Position numbers and translations under genes: made by a program
Notes under the pieces: generated by a model
Told to the model about the DNA's origin: nothing
Database searches by the model: none
The model's input: the letters and a program-made list of their open reading frames with translations, nothing else
Part shown: positions 15,176-22,277 of the stretch, in pieces
Position numbering within the stretch: position 1 is the first letter of the stretch
How the letters are laid out: every line of letters starts with the position of its first letter
Origin: Alloclostridium intestinigallinarum
Lineage (GTDB): Bacteria > Bacillota > Clostridia > Christensenellales > UBA3700
NCBI GenBank assembly: GCA_904393845.1
Contig: CAJFNB010000019.1
Coordinates: forward strand, 1-26,118
Length of the DNA: 26,118 nucleotides
Direction: 5' to 3'

Positions 15176-15861
15176 CTTGCGTCGCTCCTCCTCAAACGTT
15201 TTTCCAGCTTATTCAGCGCGAAGGTCATTATAAGCACGGTCACAAAGTACACGATTGCCGCGAATATGTAGGGCGTGAGCACGTCGTAGGTCGCCGCGAC
15301 TATCGAACGGATAGCGGTGAAGAATTCGCTTACGCCTATAACGAGCGCAACGGAAGTGTCCTTGACCAGGGTTATCGCCTCGTTGCCCAAAGGGGGAATA
15401 ATGCTCTTTGCCGCCTGGGGAATTATCACCGAACGCATGGTCTTGCCGTAGCTCAGTCCCAACGCTCTGCCGGCTTCCATCTGTCCCTTGTCCACGCTTA
15501 AAATGCCCGCCCTTATGGTTTCGGAAACGTAGGCGGCGGAGTTAAGTCCGAAGCCCACCACCGCGATGAGGTAGGGGTGGATGTCCGAATTTATGATGGT
15601 TACGCCGGCGAATATGATAAAGTAGAAGATAAAAAGCTGCACGGTAAGGGGCGTGCCGCGGAATATCGCCACGTAGACGGAAACAATCTTATCCAAAGCC
15701 CTTGTGATAAAATTGTTGTGGGGGATAACCTTGCAAATGGCTATCAGAGTGCCCAGAATGATGCCTATGACAAGCGCGCCGACGGTGATGAATATCGTCC
15801 AGCCGTAGGCTTTGCCCAAAGTGGCGGCGGCATCGGTAATGTGTGAAAAGTCGAATCTCAT
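15172..15861 (-). CDS. Polar amino-acid ABC transporter permease (HisM/GlnP type)
   Basis: A 229-residue inner-membrane permease with about five transmembrane segments. The conserved segment FRGTPLTVQLFIFYF (67-81) and the EAA loop EAGRALGLSYGKTM (129-142), which docks on the ATPase, are typical of the HisMQ family. Length is normal for the family. Only one permease gene is present, so a homodimer is likely. The stop overlaps the ATPase start. A weak AAGGGC ribosome binding site precedes the ATG. It is separated from the binding-protein gene by 93 bases containing two hairpins. Confidence 0.94.
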   Translation of the reverse strand: MRFDFSHITDAAATLGKAYGWTIFITVGALVIGIILGTLIAICKVIPHNNFITRALDKIVSVYVAIFRGTPLTVQLFIFYFIIFAGVTIINSDIHPYLIAVVGFGLNSAAYVSETIRAGILSVDKGQMEAGRALGLSYGKTMRSVIIPQAAKSIIPPLGNEAITLVKDTSVALVIGVSEFFTAIRSIVAATYDVLTPYIFAAIVYFVTVLIMTFALNKLEKRLRRSDAR

Positions 15862-15880
15862 ACGCGCCCTTTTTTGCAGA

Positions 15881-15940
15881 ACAAGTCGAGGGAATCCCCT
15901 CGGCTTGTCGGTTTTTAGTTTTATTCGAGGAAAGTCCTCG
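15881..15940 (-). promoter_or_regulatory. Two intergenic hairpins between binding-protein and permease genes
   Basis: ACAAGTCGAGGG (15881-15892) pairs with CCCTCGGCTTGT (15897-15908) with one mismatch, and CGAGGA (15926-15931) with TCCTCG (15935-15940). Neither is followed by a T run on the minus strand, so they look like 3'-end-stabilising hairpins. These are commonly placed after binding-protein genes to let that subunit exceed the membrane subunits. Confidence 0.6.
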
Positions 15941-15954
15941 TCTTGTCCCGGGTG

Positions 15955-16815
15955 TTACTCTTCGGTACCGCCGAAGTACTTATCCATGTTTTTCTGCCAG
16001 AAGCCGCTTTCCTTCATCTCGGCAATGGCGGAGTTTATCCAGTCGGCAAGAGCCTTGTTGCCTTCCGCCACGGCGAAAGCGTAAGCGTCGTCGAATACGG
16101 AAGTTTCAAGTATCTTTACTCTGCCGGAGTAGTTTTCGGCAATGGCCTGCGCGGGATATTTATCCAGAATAACCGCGTCCAGCTGTCCGTTGACAAGGGC
16201 TTCCACGGCAAGCGCGCCGGAGAGATAGCCGTTAGCCGAGGAAGGCTTGCCGAGTATGGGCTTATCCAATATGGGGTTGCCGTCTTCGTCGAGTTCATAT
16301 GCCCAGTCTTCGCTCATTTGCGCAAGTTGCAGACCGACGGTGCCGTTCTGTCCGCCGACCCTCTTGCCTTCAAGGTCGAAAGCGTCCCGGATATCCGTGT
16401 TGTCGGCGCGCACGATGATCATCTGCGAGCTGTCGAACACGTCGTCGGAAAAGTCAACGGTCTTGTCGCGCTCGGCGTTGCGGGAGATACCCGCCATGGC
16501 GATATGCGCGGAACCGGAGGCGACGGCGGAAAGCACGCTGTCGAATTCCATATGGTTGATCTTCACATGGTCTTCGTCAAGCCCCAACATTCTGCCGAGT
16601 TCGCGGGCGATGTCCATATCCCAACCGATAATGTTGCCTTCGCCGTCAAAGTACTCGAAAGGCTCGAATTCGGCGTTGGTCGCAATGACCAGAGTGCCGT
16701 AATCTTTGATCTCGTCGGGACCCATGGTGGTCATGTCGACGCAGGCGGCGAAACTTGCCGCAAGGCAGACAACCGCGAGTACGACTGCGAGAGTTACGAT
16801 AATTTTCTTTTTCAT
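15955..16815 (-). CDS. Amino-acid ABC transporter substrate-binding lipoprotein (family 3)
   Basis: A 286-residue extracellular binding protein. The lipoprotein signal ends in the lipobox FAAC at Cys25. The mature protein starts the two-lobed fold at TLVIATNAEFEPFEYFDGEGNIIGWDMDIA, a signature of family-3 polar amino-acid binders. FDSVLSAVASGSAHIAMAGIS and a VGGQNGTVG segment line the ligand cleft. It delivers substrate to the permease and ATPase encoded just downstream. Aspartate near WDMDIA and an arginine in the SRNAERDKTVDFS region are expected to hold the amino acid's charged groups. AAGGAG lies nine bases before the ATG and a good promoter sits at 16861-16889. Specificity cannot be read reliably. 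Confidence 0.95.
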   Translation of the reverse strand: MKKKIIVTLAVVLAVVCLAASFAACVDMTTMGPDEIKDYGTLVIATNAEFEPFEYFDGEGNIIGWDMDIARELGRMLGLDEDHVKINHMEFDSVLSAVASGSAHIAMAGISRNAERDKTVDFSDDVFDSSQMIIVRADNTDIRDAFDLEGKRVGGQNGTVGLQLAQMSEDWAYELDEDGNPILDKPILGKPSSANGYLSGALAVEALVNGQLDAVILDKYPAQAIAENYSGRVKILETSVFDDAYAFAVAEGNKALADWINSAIAEMKESGFWQKNMDKYFGGTEE

Positions 16816-16860
16816 CTCTATACTCCTTATTCGGAAAATATCTTTCCTTTACAAGGGGAA

Positions 16861-16889
16861 ATTATATCACAATGCGCGCGCTTACGCAA
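16861..16889 (-). promoter_or_regulatory. Promoter of the amino-acid ABC transporter operon
   Basis: Minus-strand TTGCGT (16884-16889), 17-base spacer, TATAAT (16861-16866) preceded by TGA as an extended -10. The leader is about 40 bases. Confidence 0.75.
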
Positions 16890-17044
16890 TTAAATGTAAT
16901 AAGAATATGTGTTTTTGGTAAAATCGGCGGCAATTATATAACATTTTGATTGTATTATAAAAATGAAAACTAACAATTTGTTATTTTTTGTATCCGAAAC
17001 AGGCGGAAAGCGCGGCGCGGATAACCGGCTGTTTTGCGTGGGGA

Positions 17045-18415
17045 TTATAATATCCCCGAGTCGGACTGTTCGCGTTTTTTCAGAATTTTGTTTATTACGA
17101 GGGCGAACGTGGTTGTGGAGAGAATCGCGCTTGCAATATCCGCCGCAGGTTCGGCGTAGAAAACCGCGCTCACGCCGAATATCGCCGGAAGGGCGAAGGT
17201 GAGCGAAAGCAGCAGCACCAGCTTGCGCGTTATGGAAAGAGTGAAGGCGAACCGCGGCTGTCCGAGAGCGGTAAGTCCGTCCACGAACGCGTATTGCAGG
17301 GCAAGCGGGATTATGCCTATCATATATTTGCGTATGCCGCTCACGCTGTTCTGCGCTATCACGGGGTCGTCGGTGAAGAGGGATACGAAGGGCTTTTCTA
17401 TCGCCCACGAAAGCGCAAACATCACCGTCGTAAATGTAAGGCACATCAGTACTATTATCTTTTCCGCCTTTTTGATGAGTGCGGAATTGCGCGCGCCGTA
17501 GTTGTAGCTGAGTACGGGCTGCGTGCCCGTGGTTATGCCCAGCATGGGCATGGTTATGAGCGTGAGAAAAGCCTGCACTATCGTGGCGACGGTCACCCAC
17601 ATATCTCCGTCGGCTCCGCCGTATTTTTGCACTACGGCGTTCAGGACTATTATGATGACGCTGTCGGTCGCGGTGATAAAGAAGGGCGAAAGTCCCATCT
17701 TTACTATGCGCAGCATGGTTTTTCCGCTGTAACCGCCCACCGAAAGGCGCACCTTGGTTTTGGGCATAAGCAGGAAAGTGATTACGAAAAGGGAAGACAG
17801 ACCCTGTGAAAGCACGGTTGCGGCGGCGGCTCCCGTCACGCCCATGTCGAGCGTGAAAATAAAAAGCGGGTCAAGTCCCACGTTCGCTATCGCGCCTATG
17901 CAGGTCGTCGCCATTGCTATTCCCGAATAGCCCTGCGCGGTGATGAACTGGTTGAGTCCTGCCGAAAGCACGGCGAAAATACAGCCGCTTGCGTATACGA
18001 GCATATATTCCCTTGCGAACGGGTAGGTGTTTTCGCTTGCGCCGAAGGTCATCAGAAGGGGTTTGAGCAGGGGCAGAATCACCGCTGTCAGACAGGCGGC
18101 GATTATCACCAGCATAAGCAGCGCGTTGGAAAGTATTTTGCGCGCGTTGTCCGGTCTGCCTTCGCCCATGCTCATGGCAAATATGGGCGCGCCGCCTATT
18201 CCCACAAGCGAGGCGAATGAAGTTATAAGCGTGGTCACCGGCGCGCAGACGCCTACGCCCGCAAGCGCGAGGTCGCCTATTTCCGCCATATTTCCCACGA
18301 ATATTCTGTCCACTATGGAGTACAATACGTTGATAAACTGCGCCACCATGGCGGGCACAGCCAGCCTGAGCGACGTGCGCAGAATATTCGGGCTTCCCAG
18401 ATCCAGCGTTTTCAT
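17045..18415 (-). CDS. MATE-family multidrug/Na+ exporter
   Basis: A 456-residue integral membrane transporter expected to have 12 transmembrane helices in two homologous halves. Typical features are the opening LRLAVPAMVAQFINVLYSIVDRIFVG, a GIGGAPIFAMSMGEGRPDNA cytoplasmic loop, NVGLDPLFIF and the second-half MLGITTGTQPVLSYNYGARN. MATE proteins export cationic drugs or metabolites using Na+ or H+ gradients; the substrate is unknown. The start at 18415 is chosen from the family's N terminus; there is no Shine-Dalgarno sequence before it. A promoter at 18426-18454 would start transcription within about five bases of the ATG, implying a leaderless message. The longer frame to 18667 runs through that promoter and is rejected. 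Confidence 0.9.
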   Translation of the reverse strand: MKTLDLGSPNILRTSLRLAVPAMVAQFINVLYSIVDRIFVGNMAEIGDLALAGVGVCAPVTTLITSFASLVGIGGAPIFAMSMGEGRPDNARKILSNALLMLVIIAACLTAVILPLLKPLLMTFGASENTYPFAREYMLVYASGCIFAVLSAGLNQFITAQGYSGIAMATTCIGAIANVGLDPLFIFTLDMGVTGAAAATVLSQGLSSLFVITFLLMPKTKVRLSVGGYSGKTMLRIVKMGLSPFFITATDSVIIIVLNAVVQKYGGADGDMWVTVATIVQAFLTLITMPMLGITTGTQPVLSYNYGARNSALIKKAEKIIVLMCLTFTTVMFALSWAIEKPFVSLFTDDPVIAQNSVSGIRKYMIGIIPLALQYAFVDGLTALGQPRFAFTLSITRKLVLLLSLTFALPAIFGVSAVFYAEPAADIASAILSTTTFALVINKILKKREQSDSGIL

Positions 18416-18425
18416 AGCGTGTAAA

Positions 18426-18454
18426 ATGATAATATCGCCGAGGGGAAAAGTCAA
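18426..18454 (-). promoter_or_regulatory. Promoter of the MATE exporter gene
   Basis: Minus-strand TTGACT (18449-18454), 17-base spacer, TATCAT (18426-18431). The predicted start lies only about 4-8 bases ahead of the ATG at 18415. Confidence 0.7.
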
Positions 18455-18553
18455 CTTAAACGGGCGGATAATTGAAATTTTCGGGCGCAACACAAGGTTT
18501 TGCCCGTTTTCAGGTAAAACGGAGGGCGGCGCGCCGCCGCGGAAAATGCGGTA

Positions 18554-18582
18554 TTGCCAAAAACGCGGAGTTGTGGTACGAT
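18554..18582 (+). promoter_or_regulatory. Promoter of the EEP-family gene
   Basis: TTGCCA (18554-18559), 17-base spacer, TACGAT (18577-18582) preceded by TGG as an extended -10. It is divergent from the MATE promoter. Confidence 0.6.
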
Positions 18583-18620
18583 AGAAAAAAGCGCCGCCTA
18601 TGGCGCACGAGGGAAATATT

Positions 18621-19718
18621 ATGAAAAAGGCAGTCAAAATTACCGCGGTAACGCTGCTTACGCTCATTATCGCGCTTATCGTGGCGGCGGTGTGCTACGT
18701 CGTGTATGTGGCGGTACAGTATTACCGTATAGAAGACAATCTGGCTTTGGAAATAGATGCCGGGCAGACCGTGGAAAGCGCCATGACGGGGCAGAATTAC
18801 AGCATAGTTACCTATAACATAGGTTTCGGCGCGTATTCTCCCGAATACTCGTTCTTTATGGACAGCGGAGTTATGGAAGACGGGACGGAAGTCACCGGCA
18901 AATATTCCAAAGGGCTTTCCAAAGAGGACGTGCAAAAGAATACGGACGGGGCTGTTTCCGTTCTTAAAGACCAGGACGCCGATTTCGTGTTCGTGCAGGA
19001 AGTTGACGAGGACGGCGACAGAAGCTATCACATAAACCAGGTCGAAGCGCTGCGGGCTGCCCTGCAGGGCGATATGACGTATGCGGAAAACTTTCATACG
19101 GCGTATCTTTTGTATCCGTTCAACGACCCGCACGGCAAGAACAACGCGGGTATAGTCACGTTTTCCAAGGTGGCGCTGAACTCTTCCGTGCGCCGCAGTT
19201 ATCCAGTGGATACCGGCTTTGCAAAATTCTTCGATCTGGACAGATGTTTTTCCGTAAACAGGGTGTCGGTGACGGGCGGCAAGGAACTCGTGCTCGTCAA
19301 CAGCCATATGTCTGCATACGACGCGGGCGGAATTATACGCGCCGAGCAGCTTGAAATGCTCTGCGCCTTTATGTCGGAAGAGTACGCAAAGGGCAATTAC
19401 GTGATAGTCGGGGGCGACTTCAACCATGAACTTGCCGACAGTTTCGGCACTTTCCCCACAAAGCAGAAACAGCCCTCGTGGGCATATCCGCTTACCGATG
19501 GCGATCTGCCCGAAAACTTCTCCATCGCCGCAAGCAGGGAAGGCACCGGCACCTGCCGTTCCGCGGAAATTCCCTATACTCCCGGAGTGAATTACGTCAA
19601 CGTGCTCGACGGCTTTATCGTGTCCGACAACGTACGCGTGAACTCCGTGCGGAATATAGATACCGGGTTTGCCTATTCCGACCATAACCCCGTGAGAATG
19701 GAATTCGTTCTGATATAA
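18621..19718 (+). CDS. Membrane-anchored endonuclease/exonuclease/phosphatase-family protein
   Basis: A 365-residue protein with an N-terminal membrane anchor (about residues 6-34) and an extracellular catalytic domain. Family motifs appear in order: TYNIGFG (Asn66), FVQEVDED (Glu127, metal ligand), LVNSHMSAYD (His229), VGGDFNHE (Asp266, Asn268) and YSDHNPVRMEF (Asp354, His355). Members cleave phosphodiester or phosphate bonds in DNA, phosphoinositides, sphingomyelin or related lipids. The surface location argues for lipid, extracellular nucleic acid or sugar phosphates, which is inference. The ATG at 18621 is preferred because GAGGGA lies just before it; an ATG seven codons upstream lacks one. 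It is transcribed away from the MATE gene with its own promoter. Confidence 0.9.
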   Translation: MKKAVKITAVTLLTLIIALIVAAVCYVVYVAVQYYRIEDNLALEIDAGQTVESAMTGQNYSIVTYNIGFGAYSPEYSFFMDSGVMEDGTEVTGKYSKGLSKEDVQKNTDGAVSVLKDQDADFVFVQEVDEDGDRSYHINQVEALRAALQGDMTYAENFHTAYLLYPFNDPHGKNNAGIVTFSKVALNSSVRRSYPVDTGFAKFFDLDRCFSVNRVSVTGGKELVLVNSHMSAYDAGGIIRAEQLEMLCAFMSEEYAKGNYVIVGGDFNHELADSFGTFPTKQKQPSWAYPLTDGDLPENFSIAASREGTGTCRSAEIPYTPGVNYVNVLDGFIVSDNVRVNSVRNIDTGFAYSDHNPVRMEFVLI

Positions 19719-19744
19719 ACCGCGGGCGGAGATATGAAATAATC

Positions 19745-19948
19745 ATGGACAATTCGGTTGAAAATATGGAAATACGGCTGCTGGAAAGGGAAAAATGGCG
19801 CGGATTCGTGCTGGATATGGATTACGTCGCCTGCGAGAGGTACGAAACGCGGGTAAGCGACGGTAAAGACGGCTCGGCGATCCGAATGCTGATTGACAGG
19901 ATACAGCCCCAAGAGATAAAATTTGTGCATGGAGAAAACATAAAATGA
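19745..19948 (+). CDS. Small hypothetical protein, 67 residues
   Basis: An unrecognised small cytoplasmic protein, first of three genes overlapping by 4 bp. The segment MEIRLLEREKWRGFVLDMDYV resembles the opening of some GNAT acetyltransferases, but the acetyl-CoA-binding part is absent, so it may be a remnant or an independent domain. No good ribosome binding site lies before the ATG at 19745; the internal ATG at 19766 is an alternative start. Its stop overlaps the next start (ATGA at 19945-19948), supporting translation. Confidence 0.55.
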   Translation: MDNSVENMEIRLLEREKWRGFVLDMDYVACERYETRVSDGKDGSAIRMLIDRIQPQEIKFVHGENIK

Positions 19949-20310
19949 TCATAACGGGAATTTTTTGGGTGGTGCAGGGCGAAATCATCACGGATAAATA
20001 CATTTATGAGCGGGAAAATGAGGAAAAAGACTTTATGGATTATCCTTTTTCACATTTTGACAAGTGGGACGATCTGAGCAAAGATCGTTTTCCGTATGCC
20101 GATTTTGCTACATTTCCGCGGGGACGTCTGTTGTATTTTGTGAAAGAGAAAAGGTATTATCTGTATTTGGATCCGTGCATAACCCAGGCGCAAACTGATC
20201 GGCTGCTTTCGTTTTTCGGTTTGGAAAAGGAACAAGTTCGTATCGCATATGACGAGCATTATCGTTGTGATCGGTGTTTCAAAAAAGTTTTTAAGGGGAA
20301 GAAAATATGA
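19945..20310 (+). CDS. Hypothetical protein with a C-terminal DEHYxCxxC motif, 121 residues
   Basis: An uncharacterised small protein. The N terminus is a beta-rich segment (IITGIFWVVQGEIITDKYIY), followed by FSHFDKWDDLSKDRFPYADFATFPRGR and YYLYLDPC. The C-terminal AYDEHYRCDRCFKK has a Cys-x2-Cys pair near a histidine, suggesting metal binding. A well-placed GGAGAAAACATAAA precedes the ATG. It overlaps the genes on both sides by 4 bp, so the three are probably made together. I have an impression that similar short proteins occur in other Clostridia without known function, but cannot verify this. Confidence 0.72.
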   Translation: MIITGIFWVVQGEIITDKYIYERENEEKDFMDYPFSHFDKWDDLSKDRFPYADFATFPRGRLLYFVKEKRYYLYLDPCITQAQTDRLLSFFGLEKEQVRIAYDEHYRCDRCFKKVFKGKKI

Positions 20311-20501
20311 GCTTTGAAAATTTTGACTTTGAGATCGCGCAAATAGATTTGTTAAAAATTTTTGACGGATCGGAAACGATGCCAAAGACTGGAAAAAAGT
20401 ATGGAAATACAGCACGGGAAGTGGTTTATGATTTTTTATATGATTATGGTGTCCGCAGTGACGGGATTGAGGTCATTGAAACGACGGATTTACCCGTGTG
20501 A
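20307..20501 (+). CDS. Small acidic hypothetical protein, 64 residues
   Basis: An unrecognised acidic, soluble protein with no signal peptide. It overlaps the preceding gene as ATGA at 20307-20310, and AAGGGGAAG lies just before its ATG inside that gene. These two signals make a real coding region likely despite its size. It is the last of the three-gene unit; a long imperfect hairpin follows about 80 bases downstream. Confidence 0.65.
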   Translation: MSFENFDFEIAQIDLLKIFDGSETMPKTGKKYGNTAREVVYDFLYDYGVRSDGIEVIETTDLPV

Positions 20502-20572
20502 AATTGGTTTTTTGTCACTGCGAAGGAATTTTTGAATTTTTTCAAAATCATAAATGGGCGGGTTCTCCCTTA

Positions 20573-20667
20573 AAGCGAAACCGCAAAGTGCTTTACGCAA
20601 ATAAAACTATGCCCAGCACATAGTCTTAGCGCAAAGCACTTTCAATCGGCGGTTAAGCAAAACGCTT
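20573..20667. repeat. Long imperfect palindrome (possible structured RNA or two-way terminator)
   Basis: Nested inverted repeats pair AAGCG (20573-20577) with CGCTT (20663-20667), AACCGC (20579-20584) with GCGGTT (20649-20654), AAAGTGCTTT (20585-20594) with AAAGCACTTT (20633-20642), and ACTATG (20606-20611) with CATAGT (20619-20624). It lies between convergent genes but has no T run on either side. Confidence 0.55.
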
Positions 20668-21628
20668 ATTTTGCTCCTGTTATTTTGTGGGGAATATAGA
20701 GTTCGTCTATATAAGCCACGTCTTCATTTGTCAGTTTGACGTTAAATGTGCCCGCCGCGTCGTCCAGGTACTTCGTCTTGGTTGCGCCTATTACGGGCGA
20801 GGCCACGCCTTTTGCGTAATGCCATGCCAGCGTTACCTGCGTCATGGTGGCGGAGTACTTGTCCGCAAGTTCTTTTATGCGCGCCGCTATCGTCTTATCC
20901 TGTTCTTCCGTGGAGTCGTATTTGCCGTGCGCCACTACGTCCGTTTTGGAGCGCATGGTGTCCGCTTCCCAGTTCGGGCGGGCGCATCTGCCTGCGGCAA
21001 GGGGGCTGTACGGGGTCAAAGCCACGTTCATCTGCCGGCATACGGGTATGAGTTCGCGTTCGTCCTCGCGGTAAAGGGGGTTGTAGTGGTTTTGCATGGA
21101 GGAAAACGCCGTCCAGCCGTTGTCGCGTGCGGCGAGCTGCATATTGTAAAACTGGTATCCGTACATCGCGGAAGCGCCCAGCGCGCGCACTTTGCCCGCT
21201 TTGACCAGCTTGTGCAGGGCTTCCATCGTTTCTTCGACGGGAGTGCCGTAGTCGAAACGGTGGATAATGTAAAGGTCGAGATAATCCGTGCCCAGACGCC
21301 TGAGAGTGCCTTCTATTTCGCGTTCTATCGCCCTTGCGGAAAGCGCGCCTTCATTGAAGTACACTTTCGACGCCAGAACCACTTTGTCGCGCGCGACGTT
21401 GCGCTTTATCGCTCTGCCCAGATATTCTTCGCTTGTGCCGGCGGAATAGCAGTTTGCCGTATCGAAAAAGTTTATTCCCAAATCGAGCGCGTGTCTGATA
21501 ATCGCTTCGCTTTGGTCGGGGTCGAGAGTCCATGCGTGCATCTTGCTTGCGGGGTCGCCGAAGCTCATGCACCCCAGACACAGGCGCGACACTTCAATGC
21601 CGCTGTTTCCGAGTTTCGTATATTCCAT
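20666..21628 (-). CDS. Aldo/keto reductase
   Basis: A 320-residue NAD(P)H-dependent oxidoreductase with the TIM-barrel fold, reducing aldehydes or ketones to alcohols. The catalytic tetrad is visible: Asp56 in FFDTANCYSAG, Tyr61, Lys88 in LASKVYF and His123 in YIIHRFD. The C-terminal cofactor segment SPVIGATKTKYLDDA matches the family. Length is normal for the YajO/Tas-like group. GGGAG lies before the ATG. It follows a small cupin gene by 27 bases on the same strand and is probably co-transcribed from the promoter at 22097-22125. The substrate is not apparent. Confidence 0.93.
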   Translation of the reverse strand: MEYTKLGNSGIEVSRLCLGCMSFGDPASKMHAWTLDPDQSEAIIRHALDLGINFFDTANCYSAGTSEEYLGRAIKRNVARDKVVLASKVYFNEGALSARAIEREIEGTLRRLGTDYLDLYIIHRFDYGTPVEETMEALHKLVKAGKVRALGASAMYGYQFYNMQLAARDNGWTAFSSMQNHYNPLYREDERELIPVCRQMNVALTPYSPLAAGRCARPNWEADTMRSKTDVVAHGKYDSTEEQDKTIAARIKELADKYSATMTQVTLAWHYAKGVASPVIGATKTKYLDDAAGTFNVKLTNEDVAYIDELYIPHKITGAK

Positions 21629-21655
21629 AGCTTTATTCTCCCTGATAATGATATT

Positions 21656-22075
21656 TTACAGATTGCCGTAATGCTCGTCGTCCACCTCTTCAAGCCATTC
21701 GTTGGAGGTGTTTTCGCCGGGGACTTCCACGGCTATGTGCGAAAACCAGCCGTCTTTTTTAGCGCCGTGCCAATGTTTTACTTCGGGCGGAATGACGACT
21801 ACGTCGCCCGGTACGAGCGCGCGTGCGGGCTTTCCCCATTCCTGGTACCAGCCTTCGCCTGCGACGCAAAGGAGTATCTGTCCGCCGCCTTTGGCCGCGT
21901 GGTGTATGTGCCAGTTGTTGCGGCAGGAAGGCTCGAAAGTCACGTTTGCCATAAAAACGCCGTCCGCAGGTTCGGTAAGCGGATTCAGGTAAGACGTGCC
22001 GGTGAAAAACTTTGCGAAGGCGGAATTTTCCCGCCCCTGTCCGAAAATATTTGCGTTATCGAATTGACTGTCCAT
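21656..22075 (-). CDS. Cupin-domain protein
   Basis: A 139-residue single-domain cupin. Cupin motif 1 is NWHIHHAAKGGGQILLCVAGEG, with His56, His58 and Gln66 as likely metal ligands. Motif 2 is PGDVVVIPPEVKHWHGA, with His101 or His103. Small cupins of this kind, often beside aldo/keto reductases or carboxymuconolactone-decarboxylase-like proteins, are presumed metal-dependent enzymes or sensors of small organic acids or sugars. The start at 22075 has AAAGGAG nine bases upstream; the longer frame to 22285 crosses the promoter and is rejected. It is first in an operon with the aldo/keto reductase. Confidence 0.88.
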   Translation of the reverse strand: MDSQFDNANIFGQGRENSAFAKFFTGTSYLNPLTEPADGVFMANVTFEPSCRNNWHIHHAAKGGGQILLCVAGEGWYQEWGKPARALVPGDVVVIPPEVKHWHGAKKDGWFSHIAVEVPGENTSNEWLEEVDDEHYGNL

Positions 22076-22096
22076 AGCTTTTTCTCCTTTATCTAT

Positions 22097-22125
22097 ATTA
22101 TACCATACGGACGGCGGCGTTGCAA
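22097..22125 (-). promoter_or_regulatory. Promoter of the cupin/aldo-keto reductase operon
   Basis: Minus-strand TTGCAA (22120-22125), 17-base spacer, TATAAT (22097-22102) preceded by TGG. Confidence 0.8.
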
Positions 22126-22231
22126 ATGCCGATATTAAATAGCGAACTATGCCTCGGGCGTATTGCCGGCGGAAAACGCGCCTGAGATGCCTGAAGAAAA
22201 GAAAAATAGCCGTAAAATAAAATGGCGGATA

Positions 22232-22260
22232 TTGAAAGCAAGGGAAAATAGTGGTAAAAT
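22232..22260 (+). promoter_or_regulatory. Promoter of glutamate dehydrogenase
   Basis: TTGAAA (22232-22237), 17-base spacer, TAAAAT (22255-22260) preceded by TGG. The predicted start, near 22267, falls at the ribosome binding site GGAGG (22267-22271), giving a very short leader. Confidence 0.75.
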
Positions 22261-22277
22261 GAAAACGGAGGTGAGTT

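Noticed and set aside
15943..16893. Plus-strand 316-codon open frame
   Set aside because: Antisense to the amino-acid binding lipoprotein and crosses its promoter; no family features.
18510..19685. Minus-strand 391-codon open frame
   Set aside because: Antisense to the EEP-family gene and overlapping two mapped promoters; composition is that of a coding shadow.
20687..22138. Long plus-strand open frame (483 codons)
   Set aside because: It lies antisense to the aldo/keto reductase and cupin genes, whose catalytic motifs are intact on the minus strand; its own translation is Arg/Val/His-rich with no recognisable domain.
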